Source of the DNA: Ovoidimarina sediminis
GTDB taxonomy: Bacteria > Pseudomonadota > Alphaproteobacteria > Rhodobacterales > Rhodobacteraceae
Reading direction: 5' to 3'
Assembly: GCF_032586175.1 (NCBI RefSeq)
Contig: NZ_JAWHTE010000004.1
Span: forward strand, 124,001-188,000
Length of the DNA: 64,000 nucleotides
In this document: positions 8,542 to 17,493 of the stretch, piece after piece
Position numbering within the stretch: the stretch's first letter is position 1
Layout: each line of letters begins with the position of its first letter
Translations under genes and position numbers: made by a program
The notes under the pieces: generated by a model
The model's input: only the letters and a program-made list of their open reading frames with translations
The model's database searches: none
What the model was told of the DNA's origin: nothing

Positions 8542-9708
8542 ATGACCGAAATGGTGCACGGGTCCATCGCCGTGAGGGATGGTGAACCGATCCTTCCCCG
8601 CTGGTGGCGGACGGTGGATCGCTGGTCGCTGACCTGCGTGCTTCTCCTGTTCGGTGTGGGCATGCTTCTGGGCCTCGCCGCCTCTCCGCCGCTTGCCGAA
8701 CGCAACGGGCTCGATCCGTTCCATTACGTCGAACGCCAGGCGCTGTTCGGCTCGCTCGCGCTGATCGCCATGATCGTCGTCTCGATGCTCCCCCCGGTTC
8801 AGGTGCGCCGCCTCGCGACGCTGGGCTTTGCGGCCTCCTTCGTGGCGCTCATGTTCCTGCCGCTTTTCGGCACCGATTTCGGCAAGGGGGCGACGCGGTG
8901 GTATTCACTGGGCTTCGGCTCGGTCCAGCCGTCCGAATTCCTCAAACCCGGCTTCATCGTCGTGGCGGCCTGGCTGATCGCGGCCAGCCAGGATCTGCAG
9001 GGGCCCCCGGGCAAGCGCATCTCGCTTCTCCTCGCCATAGTGATCTGCGCCTTCCTCGCGATGCAGCCCGATTTCGGCCAGTCCGCGCTGATCCTGTTTT
9101 CCTGGGGGGTGATGTATTTCGTGGCCGGCGCGCCTTTGACGGTGCTGATCGGGCTTGCCATGATCGTCCTCTTCGCGGGCTCCGTCGCCTATAACAATTC
9201 CGAGCATTTCGCCCGCCGCATCGACGGCTTCCTGTCGGCGGATGTCGATCCTACCACACAGCTCGGCTACGCCACCGGCGCGATTCAGGAGGGCGGGTTC
9301 TTCGGCGTGGGGATCGGCGAGGGGCGGGTGAAATGGTCGCTCCCCGATGCGCATACCGATTTCATCATCGCGGTCGCGGCGGAAGAATACGGGCTGATCC
9401 TCGTGCTCTTCATCATCGGGCTTTTCGCCACCGTGGTGATCCGCTCGCTGATCCGTCTGATGCGCGAGCGTGATCCCTTCATCCGCCTCGCGGGCGCGGG
9501 TCTCGCCTGCGTCTTCGGCATCCAGGCGATAATCAACCTCTCCGTCGCGGTGCGGCTTCTTCCCGCCAAGGGCATGACGCTGCCCTTCGTGAGCTACGGC
9601 GGCTCGTCGCTGATTGCCGCGGGCATCACGCTCGGCATCCTCCTCTGCTTCACCCGCACCCGGCCCCAGGGCGAGATCCGCGACGCGCTGAAAGGGCGCA
9701 TCCGCTGA
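8542..9708 (+). CDS. ftsW: putative lipid II polymerase FtsW (SEDS family)
   Basis: FtsW is the septal SEDS-family peptidoglycan glycosyltransferase that partners with FtsI. The 388-residue product has about ten membrane helices. SEDS landmarks are visible: GKGATRW.SLG..S.QPSEFLK around residues 113-135, and near the C-terminus PAKGMTLPFVSYGGSSL. The ATG at 8542 is preceded by GAGGCAG. The stop overlaps the murG start by one base (TGATG). Confidence 0.96.
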   Translation: MTEMVHGSIAVRDGEPILPRWWRTVDRWSLTCVLLLFGVGMLLGLAASPPLAERNGLDPFHYVERQALFGSLALIAMIVVSMLPPVQVRRLATLGFAASFVALMFLPLFGTDFGKGATRWYSLGFGSVQPSEFLKPGFIVVAAWLIAASQDLQGPPGKRISLLLAIVICAFLAMQPDFGQSALILFSWGVMYFVAGAPLTVLIGLAMIVLFAGSVAYNNSEHFARRIDGFLSADVDPTTQLGYATGAIQEGGFFGVGIGEGRVKWSLPDAHTDFIIAVAAEEYGLILVLFIIGLFATVVIRSLIRLMRERDPFIRLAGAGLACVFGIQAIINLSVAVRLLPAKGMTLPFVSYGGSSLIAAGITLGILLCFTRTRPQGEIRDALKGRIR

Positions 9709-10802
9709 TGGCCGCGCCGCTGTGCGTCATCGCCGCGGGCGGCACGGGCGGTCACATGTTCCCCGCCCAGGCGCTGGCCGAGACGCTTCTGAAACGCGGC
9801 TGGCGGGTGCGCCTGTCGACCGACGACCGGGGCGCGCGCTATGCCGGCGGCTTCCCCGTGGGCGTTGATATCACCCGCGTCACATCCGCCACCCCCGCGC
9901 GCGGCGGGGCGGCGGCGAAGCTCGCCATGCCGTTCCGGATCGGCTGGGGCGTCTTCGGCGCCTTTGCCGGCATGCTGACCGACCGGCCCGCCGTGGTGGT
10001 GGGCTTCGGCGGATACCCCACGATCCCGGCGCTCTCCGCCGCGATCCTCGCCCGCGTGCCGACGATGATCCACGAACAGAACGGCGTACTGGGGCGCGTA
10101 AACCACGCCTTCGCGCGCCGCGTGAACGCGGTGGCCTGTGGCGCCTGGCCCACGCGCCTGCCCGCGGGCGTCATCGGCCACCATGCGGGCAACCCGGTGC
10201 GCAAGGCCGTGCTCGAACGCCAGGGGGCGGCCTACACGCCGCCCGATGACGGCACGCTGAAGCTTGTGGTGATCGGCGGCAGCCAGGGCGCGCGCATCCT
10301 CTCCGATGTCGTGCCCCAGGCCGCGGCGCACCTGCCGTCCGAGATCCGCGCCCGCCTTCGCATCGCGCACCAGGCCCGCGGCGAGGATGAGGATCGCGTG
10401 CGCGCCTTCTACGACGACGAGGGCATTTCGGCCGAAGTCAAACCGTTCTTCGAGGATATCGCCCGCCGCTTCACAGAGGCGCAGCTCGTGATTTCCCGCG
10501 CGGGCGCCTCCTCGGTGGCCGATCTTTCGGTGATCGGGCGTCCCTCGATCCTCGTCCCCTACGCCGCCGCCACCGCCGATCACCAGACCGCCAATGCGCG
10601 TGCCCTGGTCGAGGCGGGGGCGGCCATCCTCATTCCGGAAAAGAAGCTTGCGCCCGAAACGCTCGCAGGCGAAATCACCCGAATTCTCACCGATCCCGAG
10701 GCGGCAGACCTCATGGCGCGAAACGCGCTCACCGCCGGGCGGCCGGACGCCAGCGAACGCCTCGCGGATATGGTAGAAGCCTTGAGAGGACCCGTCCCAT
10801 GA
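9708..10802 (+). CDS. murG: UDP-N-acetylglucosamine--N-acetylmuramyl-(pentapeptide) pyrophosphoryl-undecaprenol N-acetylglucosamine transferase MurG
   Basis: MurG adds GlcNAc to lipid I, producing lipid II on the cytoplasmic face of the inner membrane. The 364-residue GT28 protein carries the glycine-rich loop A-G-G-T-G-G-H (residues 10-16), VVGFGGYPTIPAL, IHEQNGVLGRVN, and the C-terminal nucleotide-sugar site ISRAGASSVADL with P...A.DHQT.NA. It starts one base inside the ftsW stop and overlaps murC by 4 bases. Confidence 0.97.
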   Translation: MAAPLCVIAAGGTGGHMFPAQALAETLLKRGWRVRLSTDDRGARYAGGFPVGVDITRVTSATPARGGAAAKLAMPFRIGWGVFGAFAGMLTDRPAVVVGFGGYPTIPALSAAILARVPTMIHEQNGVLGRVNHAFARRVNAVACGAWPTRLPAGVIGHHAGNPVRKAVLERQGAAYTPPDDGTLKLVVIGGSQGARILSDVVPQAAAHLPSEIRARLRIAHQARGEDEDRVRAFYDDEGISAEVKPFFEDIARRFTEAQLVISRAGASSVADLSVIGRPSILVPYAAATADHQTANARALVEAGAAILIPEKKLAPETLAGEITRILTDPEAADLMARNALTAGRPDASERLADMVEALRGPVP

Positions 10803-12217
10803 ACGCAGCAGCCGCCACCAAACTGCCGACCGAAATGGGCCCGATCCACTTCGTCGGGATCGGGGGCATCGGCATGTCGGGGATCGCCGAGGTGCTTCTG
10901 AACCACGGCTATGTCGTGCAGGGCTCGGATCTGAAGCCGTCGAAGATCACCGACCGCCTGCGCGAAAAGGGCGCCAGGATCTTCATGGGCCAGCGCGCCG
11001 AAAACCTCGTCGATGCCGAGGTTGTGGTGATCTCGTCGGCCATCAAGCCGGGTAACCCCGAACTCGACGCGGCCCGCGAACGGGGCCTCCCCGTCGTCCG
11101 CCGGGCCGAGATGCTGGCCGAACTCATGCGCCTGCGGTCAAACATCGCGGTGGCAGGCACCCACGGCAAGACGACCACGACCACCATGGTCTCCGCGCTT
11201 CTCGACGCGGGCGGCATCGACCCGACCGTCATCAACGGCGGCATCATTCACGCCTATGGCTCGAACGCCCGGGTGGGGCAGGGCGAATGGATGGTGGTGG
11301 AGGCCGACGAAAGCGACGGCACCTTCAACCGCCTCCCTGCCACCATCGCCATCGTCACCAATATCGACCCCGAACATATGGAGCACTGGGGTACGATCGA
11401 GAACCTGCGCAAGGGCTTCACCGATTTCGTCTCGAACATCCCCTTCTACGGCCTCGCCGTCCTCTGCACCGATCACCCCGAGGTGCAGGCGCTCATGGGC
11501 CGCATCACCGATCGCCGTGTCGTGACCTTCGGCTTCAACGCCCAGGCCGATATCCGCGCGGTCAATCTCACCTATAAGAAAGGCGTCGCCCATTTCGACA
11601 TCGCGCTCTCGAGCGAGGGTATGGTGATCGAAGGCTGCACATTGCCCATGCCGGGCGACCACAACGTCTCTAACGCGCTCGCCGCCGTCGCGGTGGCCCG
11701 TCATCTGGGGCTGAAGGCGGAAGAGATCCGCGTGGCGCTCGCGAATTTCGGCGGCGTCAACCGCCGCTTCACGAAGGTGGGCGAGGTGAACGGCGTGACG
11801 ATCATCGACGATTACGGCCACCACCCGGTCGAGATCGCCGCCGTGCTGAAGGCCGCGCGCCAGGCCATCGAACCGGGCGCCCGCGTCATCGCCGTCCACC
11901 AGCCCCACCGCTACACCCGCCTCTCCTCGCTGTTCGAGGATTTCTGCGGCTGCTTCTCGAATGCCGATGTCGTGGGGATCGCAGAGGTCTTCGCGGCGGG
12001 CGAAGATCCGATCCCCGGCGCCACGGCGGAAGATCTCGTGGCGGGGCTGAAACGCCACGGCCACCGCCATGCGCTGATGATCGACGATGAAGGCGCCCTC
12101 GCCACCCTCGTCGAGACAGAGGCGCGGCCCGGCGACATCGTCGTCTGCCTCGGCGCAGGCACGATCTCCACCTGGGCGCATGGGTTGCCGGAGAAGCTCT
12201 CGCGCGGGGCCGCATGA
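10799..12217 (+). CDS. murC: UDP-N-acetylmuramate--L-alanine ligase MurC
   Basis: MurC attaches L-alanine to UDP-MurNAc, the first stem peptide step. The 472-residue protein shows the N-terminal HFVGIGGIGMSGIAEVL nucleotide-binding motif, the P-loop G120-T-H-G-K-T125 and the EADESDGTF motif. The C-terminal DDYGHHPVEI and HQPHRYTR segments are both diagnostic of MurC. Start and stop both overlap neighbouring genes (ATGA), consistent with tight coupling in the operon. Confidence 0.97.
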   Translation: MNAAAATKLPTEMGPIHFVGIGGIGMSGIAEVLLNHGYVVQGSDLKPSKITDRLREKGARIFMGQRAENLVDAEVVVISSAIKPGNPELDAARERGLPVVRRAEMLAELMRLRSNIAVAGTHGKTTTTTMVSALLDAGGIDPTVINGGIIHAYGSNARVGQGEWMVVEADESDGTFNRLPATIAIVTNIDPEHMEHWGTIENLRKGFTDFVSNIPFYGLAVLCTDHPEVQALMGRITDRRVVTFGFNAQADIRAVNLTYKKGVAHFDIALSSEGMVIEGCTLPMPGDHNVSNALAAVAVARHLGLKAEEIRVALANFGGVNRRFTKVGEVNGVTIIDDYGHHPVEIAAVLKAARQAIEPGARVIAVHQPHRYTRLSSLFEDFCGCFSNADVVGIAEVFAAGEDPIPGATAEDLVAGLKRHGHRHALMIDDEGALATLVETEARPGDIVVCLGAGTISTWAHGLPEKLSRGAA

Positions 12218-12507
12218 GCGTAGAGACCACGGCATTCGCGATCCCCATGGCATTGGGCGTGGCACTGCCCTTCATCCCGTGGCGCTGGTCGGTCTCGGCC
12301 CTGGCCCTGTTTGTCGTGATCGCCGTCCTGTCGGTCGTCGGCGCGGGAAACAGTGACATCACGGCGCCCCTCTTCTGGCTATTCTTCCTGATCATGGCCT
12401 CGCCGCTCATTCTTCTGGGCAGCGGCATTGGCCTTCTCCTGCGCCGGCTTCTGTCGTCCCGCAACGGCGGCCCCTCCACCGGCGCGGCAGGCGGGCGGGA
12501 CGGGTGA
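12214..12507 (+). CDS. small membrane protein between murC and murB
   Basis: This is a 97-residue product of unknown function. It has three hydrophobic stretches (about residues 7-22, 27-46 and 52-75) and ends with a basic and glycine/serine-rich tail (LLRRLLSSRNGG). The gene overlaps murC by 4 bases and the next small gene by 4 bases, so it is translated as part of the cell-wall operon. The location suggests a role at the membrane in envelope growth, but nothing in the sequence shows which one. It does not resemble the two DUF2484 genes that follow closely enough to be called a third copy. Confidence 0.75.
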   Translation: MSVETTAFAIPMALGVALPFIPWRWSVSALALFVVIAVLSVVGAGNSDITAPLFWLFFLIMASPLILLGSGIGLLLRRLLSSRNGGPSTGAAGGRDG

Positions 12508-12770
12508 GTCTGCCGCTTCTCATAGGCGCCCTGTGGGTTTTGGCTTCGGCCATCGTCGCGCTGCTGCCCATGCGCCACCAGTATGCGCCCGGCATCTGCC
12601 TTCTGATCGCAGCGCCCGTACTGATCGTCTGGATCGGGGCGGAACACGGCTGGGTCCCCGCCGCCTTCGGGCTTTTCGCGTTTCTCTCGATGTTCCGCCG
12701 CCCGCTGATCTACTTCGCGAAGAAGGCGCTCGGCCATCCCGTCTCCCCGCCCCTGGAGCGCCCGGAATGA
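12504..12770 (+). CDS. DUF2484 family membrane protein, first tandem copy
   Basis: This 88-residue product matches the DUF2484 type found next to murB in Rhodobacteraceae; the function is unknown. Two to three membrane helices are visible (about residues 4-21, 27-43 and 50-66). It begins MSLPLLIGALWVLASAIVA and keeps a P.R...P motif after the first helix, an A-E-H-G pair at the end of the second, and R-R-P near the C-terminus. The same landmarks occur in the next gene, so the two are paralogues. Both starts are ATGA overlaps with the preceding gene. Confidence 0.8.
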   Translation: MSLPLLIGALWVLASAIVALLPMRHQYAPGICLLIAAPVLIVWIGAEHGWVPAAFGLFAFLSMFRRPLIYFAKKALGHPVSPPLERPE

Positions 12771-13024
12771 GCCTCTCGATCATCCTCGCCTGCCTCTGGG
12801 TCGTCACGGCCTCGGTGATCGCGATGTTTCCTTCCCGCCGCCACCACTGGCCCGCCGCCTACTTCCTGATCGCGGTGGGCCTGCCCATCCTGATCTTCGT
12901 CTTTGCCGAAAACGGCTTCTGGGGCGGCATGGTCGCGCTGGCCGCGGGCATTTCCGTGCTGCGCTGGCCCGTGCGCTATCTCTTCCGCTGGATGAAGGCG
13001 CAAGCGGTGCGGCTGAAACCATGA
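12767..13024 (+). CDS. DUF2484 family membrane protein, second tandem copy
   Basis: This 85-residue product begins MSLSIILACLWVVTASVIA. It aligns along its length with the preceding 88-residue protein: LWV..A..IA..P.R....P....LIA...PILI...AE.G and then R.P..Y. The function is unknown. Three hydrophobic segments end in a basic tail (RWMKAQAVRLK). The ATG at 12767 overlaps the upstream stop, and the stop overlaps murB. A frame open further upstream is not used because it would run through both small genes out of their frame. Confidence 0.82.
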   Translation: MSLSIILACLWVVTASVIAMFPSRRHHWPAAYFLIAVGLPILIFVFAENGFWGGMVALAAGISVLRWPVRYLFRWMKAQAVRLKP

Positions 13025-13959
13025 CCGAAACGCTCTCCCTCCCGCAGGTGCGCGGCCGCCTCACCCCCGACCGCCCGCTCGCCGATCTCACCTGGCTCCG
13101 CGTCGGAGGCCCCGCCGACTGGCTCTTCCAGCCCGAGGATGCGGACGATCTCGCCCGGTTCCTCGAAGACCTCGACCAATCCACCCCCGTCTTCCCGATG
13201 GGCGTCGGCTCGAACCTCATCGTCCGCGACGGCGGCATCCGCGGCGTCGTGATCCGTCTCGGCCGGGGCTTCAACGCCATCACGACAGACGGCACCCGTG
13301 TCACCGCAGGCGCCGCCGCCCTCGATGCCCATGTCGCCCGCCGCGCGGCAGAGGCCGGGATCGACCTCACCTTTCTCCGCACCATTCCCGGCGCCATCGG
13401 CGGGGCGGTGCGGATGAACGCGGGCTGCTACGGCTCCTACGTCGCCGACCACTTCATCGAAGCGAAAGCCATCAGTCGGGCAGGGGAGGTCCGCACCCTG
13501 ACGGCAAGCGATCTCAACTTCGCCTACCGTGCAACCACCCTCCCCGAAGGCTGGGTGCTGACGGAAGCCACCTTCGAAGGCCCGAAGGGCGATCCCGAAA
13601 CTCTTGCCGCAAAAATGGACGACCAGCTCAAACGCCGCGACGAAAGCCAGCCCACGAAGGACCGCACCGCGGGCTCCACCTTCCGCAACCCGGCGGGCTA
13701 TTCCTCCACCGGCAAGGCGGACGACACCCACGACCTGAAGGCCTGGAAGGTGATCGACGACGCAGGGCTCCGGGGCGCGACACTGGGCGGCGCGGTGATG
13801 AATGAAAAGCACCCGAACTTCCTCACGAATGCCGGCGGCGCCACCGCAGCCGAACTCGAGGCGCTGGGCGAAAAGGTAAGGGAAAAGGTATTCCAAACCA
13901 GCGGAATAAAGTTAGAATGGGAAATCATGAGGGTCGGCGAACCGGCCCCTGAAAACTAG
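13021..13959 (+). CDS. murB: UDP-N-acetylenolpyruvoylglucosamine reductase MurB
   Basis: MurB is the FAD- and NADPH-dependent reductase that forms UDP-MurNAc. The 312-residue protein shows LRVGGPADWLF and GVGSNLIVRDGG in the FAD-binding domain, IPGAIGGAVRMNAGCYG, and the substrate-domain GSTFRNP motif containing the catalytic serine. The C-terminal GGAVMNEKHPNFLTN segment is also typical. The start overlaps the second DUF2484 gene. A 40-bp gap separates it from ddl. Confidence 0.97.
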   Translation: MTETLSLPQVRGRLTPDRPLADLTWLRVGGPADWLFQPEDADDLARFLEDLDQSTPVFPMGVGSNLIVRDGGIRGVVIRLGRGFNAITTDGTRVTAGAAALDAHVARRAAEAGIDLTFLRTIPGAIGGAVRMNAGCYGSYVADHFIEAKAISRAGEVRTLTASDLNFAYRATTLPEGWVLTEATFEGPKGDPETLAAKMDDQLKRRDESQPTKDRTAGSTFRNPAGYSSTGKADDTHDLKAWKVIDDAGLRGATLGGAVMNEKHPNFLTNAGGATAAELEALGEKVREKVFQTSGIKLEWEIMRVGEPAPEN

Positions 13960-13999
13960 AGGCAGGCGGACCCGGAACACCGGGCCAGTTAAGAAACGA

Positions 14000-14923
14000 G
14001 TGGCGGGAGTGTTGAGCAGGACGTCCCAGAATGTTGTGGTGCTGATGGGCGGCCCATCGGCCGAGCGCGAGGTCTCGCTGTCCTCGGGCGCGGAATGTGC
14101 GTCCGCGCTGCGCGAAGCGGGCTTTGACGTCACCGAACTCGATGCAGGCTCCACCCTCGCGCAAGACCTCCAGAAGCTCCGCCCCGATGTCGTGTTCAAC
14201 GCGCTGCACGGCCGCTGGGGCGAAGACGGCTGCGTGCAGGGCATCCTCGAATGGCTCCGCATCCCCTACACGCATTCCGGCGTCCTCGCCTCGGCGCTTG
14301 CGATGGACAAGACCCGCTCGAAGGATATCTTCCGCGCCCACGGGCTTCCCGTCGTCGACAGCGTGATTGCAGAGCGCGACGCGATCGAGGCCAGCCACGT
14401 CCTCCCGCCCCCCTATGTGGTGAAGCCGAACAACGAAGGCTCCTCCGTCGGCATCTATATCGTGCGCGAAACCGCGAACGGCCCGCCCACGCTCGCCCCG
14501 AACCTGCCCGCGCGGCTCATGGTCGAAACCTACGCCCCGGGCCGCGAACTCACCACCACCGTCATGGGTGACCGGGCGCTTGGCGTCACCGATATCATCA
14601 CCGACGGCTGGTACGACTATCACGCCAAATACGCCCCCGGCGGCTCGCGCCACGAAGTGCCTGCGAATATCCCCGACGAGATCACGGCGCTCTGCCACGA
14701 CTACGCGGTCCGCGCCCACGCCGTGCTCGGATGCCGGGGCGTCAGCCGCACCGATTTCCGCTGGGACGAGGAACGGGGCGCCGATGGCCTCATCCTTCTC
14801 GAAACCAACACCCAGCCGGGCATGACGCCCACCTCGCTTGCTCCCGAACAGGCCGCCCATTGCGGCATCACCTTCCCCGAGCTTTGCCGCTGGATCGTGG
14901 AGGATGCCTCATGCGACCGCTGA
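14000..14923 (+). CDS. ddl: D-alanine--D-alanine ligase
   Basis: Ddl makes the D-Ala-D-Ala dipeptide used by MurF. The ATP-grasp protein (about 300 residues) shows VVLMGGPSAEREVSLSSG near the N-terminus, ALHGRWGEDGCVQGILE, YVVKPNNEGSSVGI and the C-terminal ETNTQPGMTPTSL metal/ATP site. The start is uncertain: GTG 14000, GTG 14009 and TTG 14012 are all in frame before the conserved region and no ATG is available. The only SD-like bases (GGGAG, 14005-14009) are very close to the last two. The stop lies 13 bases inside ftsQ. Confidence 0.95.
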   Translation: MAGVLSRTSQNVVVLMGGPSAEREVSLSSGAECASALREAGFDVTELDAGSTLAQDLQKLRPDVVFNALHGRWGEDGCVQGILEWLRIPYTHSGVLASALAMDKTRSKDIFRAHGLPVVDSVIAERDAIEASHVLPPPYVVKPNNEGSSVGIYIVRETANGPPTLAPNLPARLMVETYAPGRELTTTVMGDRALGVTDIITDGWYDYHAKYAPGGSRHEVPANIPDEITALCHDYAVRAHAVLGCRGVSRTDFRWDEERGADGLILLETNTQPGMTPTSLAPEQAAHCGITFPELCRWIVEDASCDR

Positions 14924-15774
14924 AGCGGCCGAGCGATCCGGCCCCCTCCCGCTCGGCCTACAAGCTTCAGCGCCTGATGCTGACGCCGGGCGTCCGCATC
15001 TTCCTCCGCTGGGGCCTGCCGGTCGCCTGCATCGCCTTCACCGCCGGCATCTGGGCCTCCGACGCGGACCGGCGCGAGGCGCTCATCGAAGGCGCGGCCG
15101 AAATGCGCCGCGAAATCCAGCAGCGGCCCGAGTTCATGGTCAATCTCATGTCGATCGAAGGGGCATCCGACGAGGTGCAGGCCGACCTGCGCGAAATCCT
15201 GCCCATCGACTTTCCCCTAAGCTCCTTCGATCTCGATCTCGAGGCGATCCGCGCCCGTGCCGAAGAAATCGACGCGATCGCCGAGGCCTCGGTCCGCGTC
15301 CGTGCGGGCGGTATCCTCGAAATCATCGTCTCCGAACGCATCCCTGCGGTCGTCTGGCGAAGCCGCGACGGGCTCGAACTCCTTGACGAGCACGGCCACC
15401 GCGTCGCGGGCCTCGCAACACGCAGCGACCGGCCCGACCTGCCGCTGCTTGCGGGCGACGGCGCCGAAACCGCCGTGCCCGAAGCGCTCGCCCTGATGGA
15501 AGCCGCCGCACCGCTGAGCGACCGGATGCGCGGCCTTCTCCGCGTCGGCGAACGCCGCTGGGATGTGGTGCTCGACCGCAATCAGCGGATCCTCCTGCCC
15601 GAGGCGAACCCCGTCCCCGCTCTCGAACGCGTCATCGCGCTCGACGAGGTGCGCGATCTCCTCGCCCGCGACCTCACCGTCATCGACATGCGCACGCCCG
15701 AACGCCCCACCCTCCGGATGGGAGAGGCGGCCTCAGAAACCTTCCGCGAAACCCGCTTTTCAGGGAGCCAGTAA
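14911..15774 (+). CDS. ftsQ: cell division protein FtsQ
   Basis: FtsQ is a bitopic divisome protein that recruits FtsL/FtsB. The 287-residue product has a basic cytoplasmic tail, one membrane helix near residues 31-48 (LRWGLPVACIAFTAGIWA), a POTRA domain with the motif LPIDFPLSSFDLDLEAIRARAEEIDAIAEASVR, and a C-terminal beta domain. I chose the ATG at 14911, which sits in the last codons of ddl (13-bp overlap). Earlier in-frame starts lie inside ddl and give no FtsQ-like sequence. ftsA follows after 3 bases. Confidence 0.95.
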   Translation: MRPLKRPSDPAPSRSAYKLQRLMLTPGVRIFLRWGLPVACIAFTAGIWASDADRREALIEGAAEMRREIQQRPEFMVNLMSIEGASDEVQADLREILPIDFPLSSFDLDLEAIRARAEEIDAIAEASVRVRAGGILEIIVSERIPAVVWRSRDGLELLDEHGHRVAGLATRSDRPDLPLLAGDGAETAVPEALALMEAAAPLSDRMRGLLRVGERRWDVVLDRNQRILLPEANPVPALERVIALDEVRDLLARDLTVIDMRTPERPTLRMGEAASETFRETRFSGSQ

Positions 15775-15777
15775 CAA

Positions 15778-17112
15778 ATGACCGATCTGTACCAGAGCCA
15801 GCGCACCATGCGCGCCATGCGGCGCGCCGCGATCCAGCGCGGGGTCGTCGCGGTGCTCGATATCGGCACCTCGAAGATCGCCTGCCTGATCCTGCGGTTC
15901 GAAGGCACCGATCAGCTCGATATCGCCGAAGGGATCGGATCGCTCGCGGGCCAGTCCTCCTTCCGCGTGATCGGCGCCGCCACCACCCGCTCCCGCGGGG
16001 TGCGCCTCGGCGAAATCGACAGCATGGGGGAAACCGAACGCGCGATCCGCACCGCCGTTCAGGCGGCGCAGAAAATGGCCATGGTCCGCGTCGATCATGC
16101 CATTGTCTGCCTCTCGGGCGGCCAGCCCCGCTCCTACGGCCTTGCGGGCGAGATCGAGCTTGATGGCGAACCGGTCTCGGAATCCGACGTGGCCCGCGCG
16201 CTCGCGGCCTGCGATGTGCCCGACTACGGGGCAGGGCGCGACATCGTCCATGCCCAGCCCGTGAACTTCGCCCTCGATCATCGCTCCGGCATGGGCGATC
16301 CGCGCGGCCAGATCGGCAACCGGCTGGCCTGCGATCTCCACATGCTCACCGTCGACACGGTGCTTGTCCAGAACATCCTCTACTGCGTCAACCGCTGCGA
16401 TCTCGAGGTCGCGGGCATCGCGAACTCGGCCTACGCGAGCGGCATTTCCAGCCTCGTCGAGGACGAACAGGAACTGGGCGCGGCCTGCATCGACATGGGG
16501 GGCGGCTCCACCGGCCTCTCGATCTTCATCAAGAAACACATGATCTATGCCGATGCCGCGCGGCTGGGCGGCGATCACGTCACCCTCGATATCTCCAAGG
16601 GTCTCCAGATCCCGCTGGCTGTCGCCGAACGGATCAAGACGTTCCACGGCGGCGTCGTCGCCACGGGCATGGATGACCGCGACATGATCGAACTGGGCGG
16701 CGAAACCGGCGACTGGGATCACGACCGCCGCACCGTCAGCCGCGCCGAACTGATCGGCATCATCCGCCCACGGGTCGAGGAGCTTCTCGAAGACGTGCGC
16801 CAGCGCCTCGACGCGGCGGGCTTCGAACACCTGCCCTCCCAGCAGATCGTGCTCACGGGCGGCGCCAGCCAGATGCCGGGGCTCGACGTGCTCGCCCCGA
16901 AGATCCTCGGCCAGCAGGTCAGGATCGGCCGCCCCCTGCGCGTCCACGGCCTGCCCCAGGCCGCCACCGGGGCCGCCTTCTCGGCGGCCGTCGGCCTCTG
17001 CCTCTTCGCCGCCCATCCCCAGGACGAATGCTGGGATTTCGAGATGCCGAGCGACCGCATCCCGGCGCGCTCGCTCAAAAGGGCAGTGAAGTGGTTCAAA
17101 GACAACTGGTGA
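15778..17112 (+). CDS. ftsA: cell division protein FtsA
   Basis: FtsA is the actin-like ATPase that tethers FtsZ filaments to the inner membrane. The 444-residue protein shows the phosphate-1 loop VLDIGTSKIACLI, the phosphate-2 motif CIDMGGGSTGLSIF and the adenosine motif VLTGGASQMPGL. It ends in an amphipathic basic helix (RSLKRAVKWFKDNW) of the type used for membrane attachment. The start follows AGGGAG at 15762-15767. It is separated from ftsZ by the largest non-coding gap in the window. Confidence 0.97.
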   Translation: MTDLYQSQRTMRAMRRAAIQRGVVAVLDIGTSKIACLILRFEGTDQLDIAEGIGSLAGQSSFRVIGAATTRSRGVRLGEIDSMGETERAIRTAVQAAQKMAMVRVDHAIVCLSGGQPRSYGLAGEIELDGEPVSESDVARALAACDVPDYGAGRDIVHAQPVNFALDHRSGMGDPRGQIGNRLACDLHMLTVDTVLVQNILYCVNRCDLEVAGIANSAYASGISSLVEDEQELGAACIDMGGGSTGLSIFIKKHMIYADAARLGGDHVTLDISKGLQIPLAVAERIKTFHGGVVATGMDDRDMIELGGETGDWDHDRRTVSRAELIGIIRPRVEELLEDVRQRLDAAGFEHLPSQQIVLTGGASQMPGLDVLAPKILGQQVRIGRPLRVHGLPQAATGAAFSAAVGLCLFAAHPQDECWDFEMPSDRIPARSLKRAVKWFKDNW

Positions 17113-17493
17113 TTGCAGCGGCGTTTGCGAATCCCCGAGACGTAAGCCCGCGAATCTGTTAGGTTATCCACAAGGCCCGGAACAGGGCTTTGGAGGGCCG
17201 AGCAGTCTTCCGAAATCGATCAAATCGGCGGATTCCGCGCCGCTTTCGCCCTCATCCACGTGAGGTTTTCGCGCTATCTTACTGCGGAACCTCAAAATAT
17301 TGTGGGTGTCGCTAGATGCGGCGGGCGACGGTCGAAATTCCGCCATATTTTGTGGTTTGGCGCGATTTTCGGGATGACCTTCGGGGCAGTTAACAGTACT
17401 GTGACGGCACTCCATCAGGGACTTCGCCCATGCATCTGGGCGCAAAGATGAGCCGCCGGCCCGGGGCGGCGGAAACGACAGGCGGATAGAGCG
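17113..17493 (+). promoter_or_regulatory. ftsA-ftsZ intergenic control region with DnaA box and GANTC sites
   Basis: This 381-bp gap has no gene I can support. It contains a perfect DnaA-box 9-mer TTATCCACA at 17164-17172. There are three GANTC sites (the CcrM methylation target in alphaproteobacteria): GAATC near 17128, GAATC near 17152 and GATTC near 17230. A 10-bp palindrome ACAGTACTGT lies at 17393-17402, next to GTTAAC. A dedicated ftsZ promoter is very likely here because ftsZ is normally expressed more strongly than the upstream genes, but I could not assign -35/-10 elements. Confidence 0.6.
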
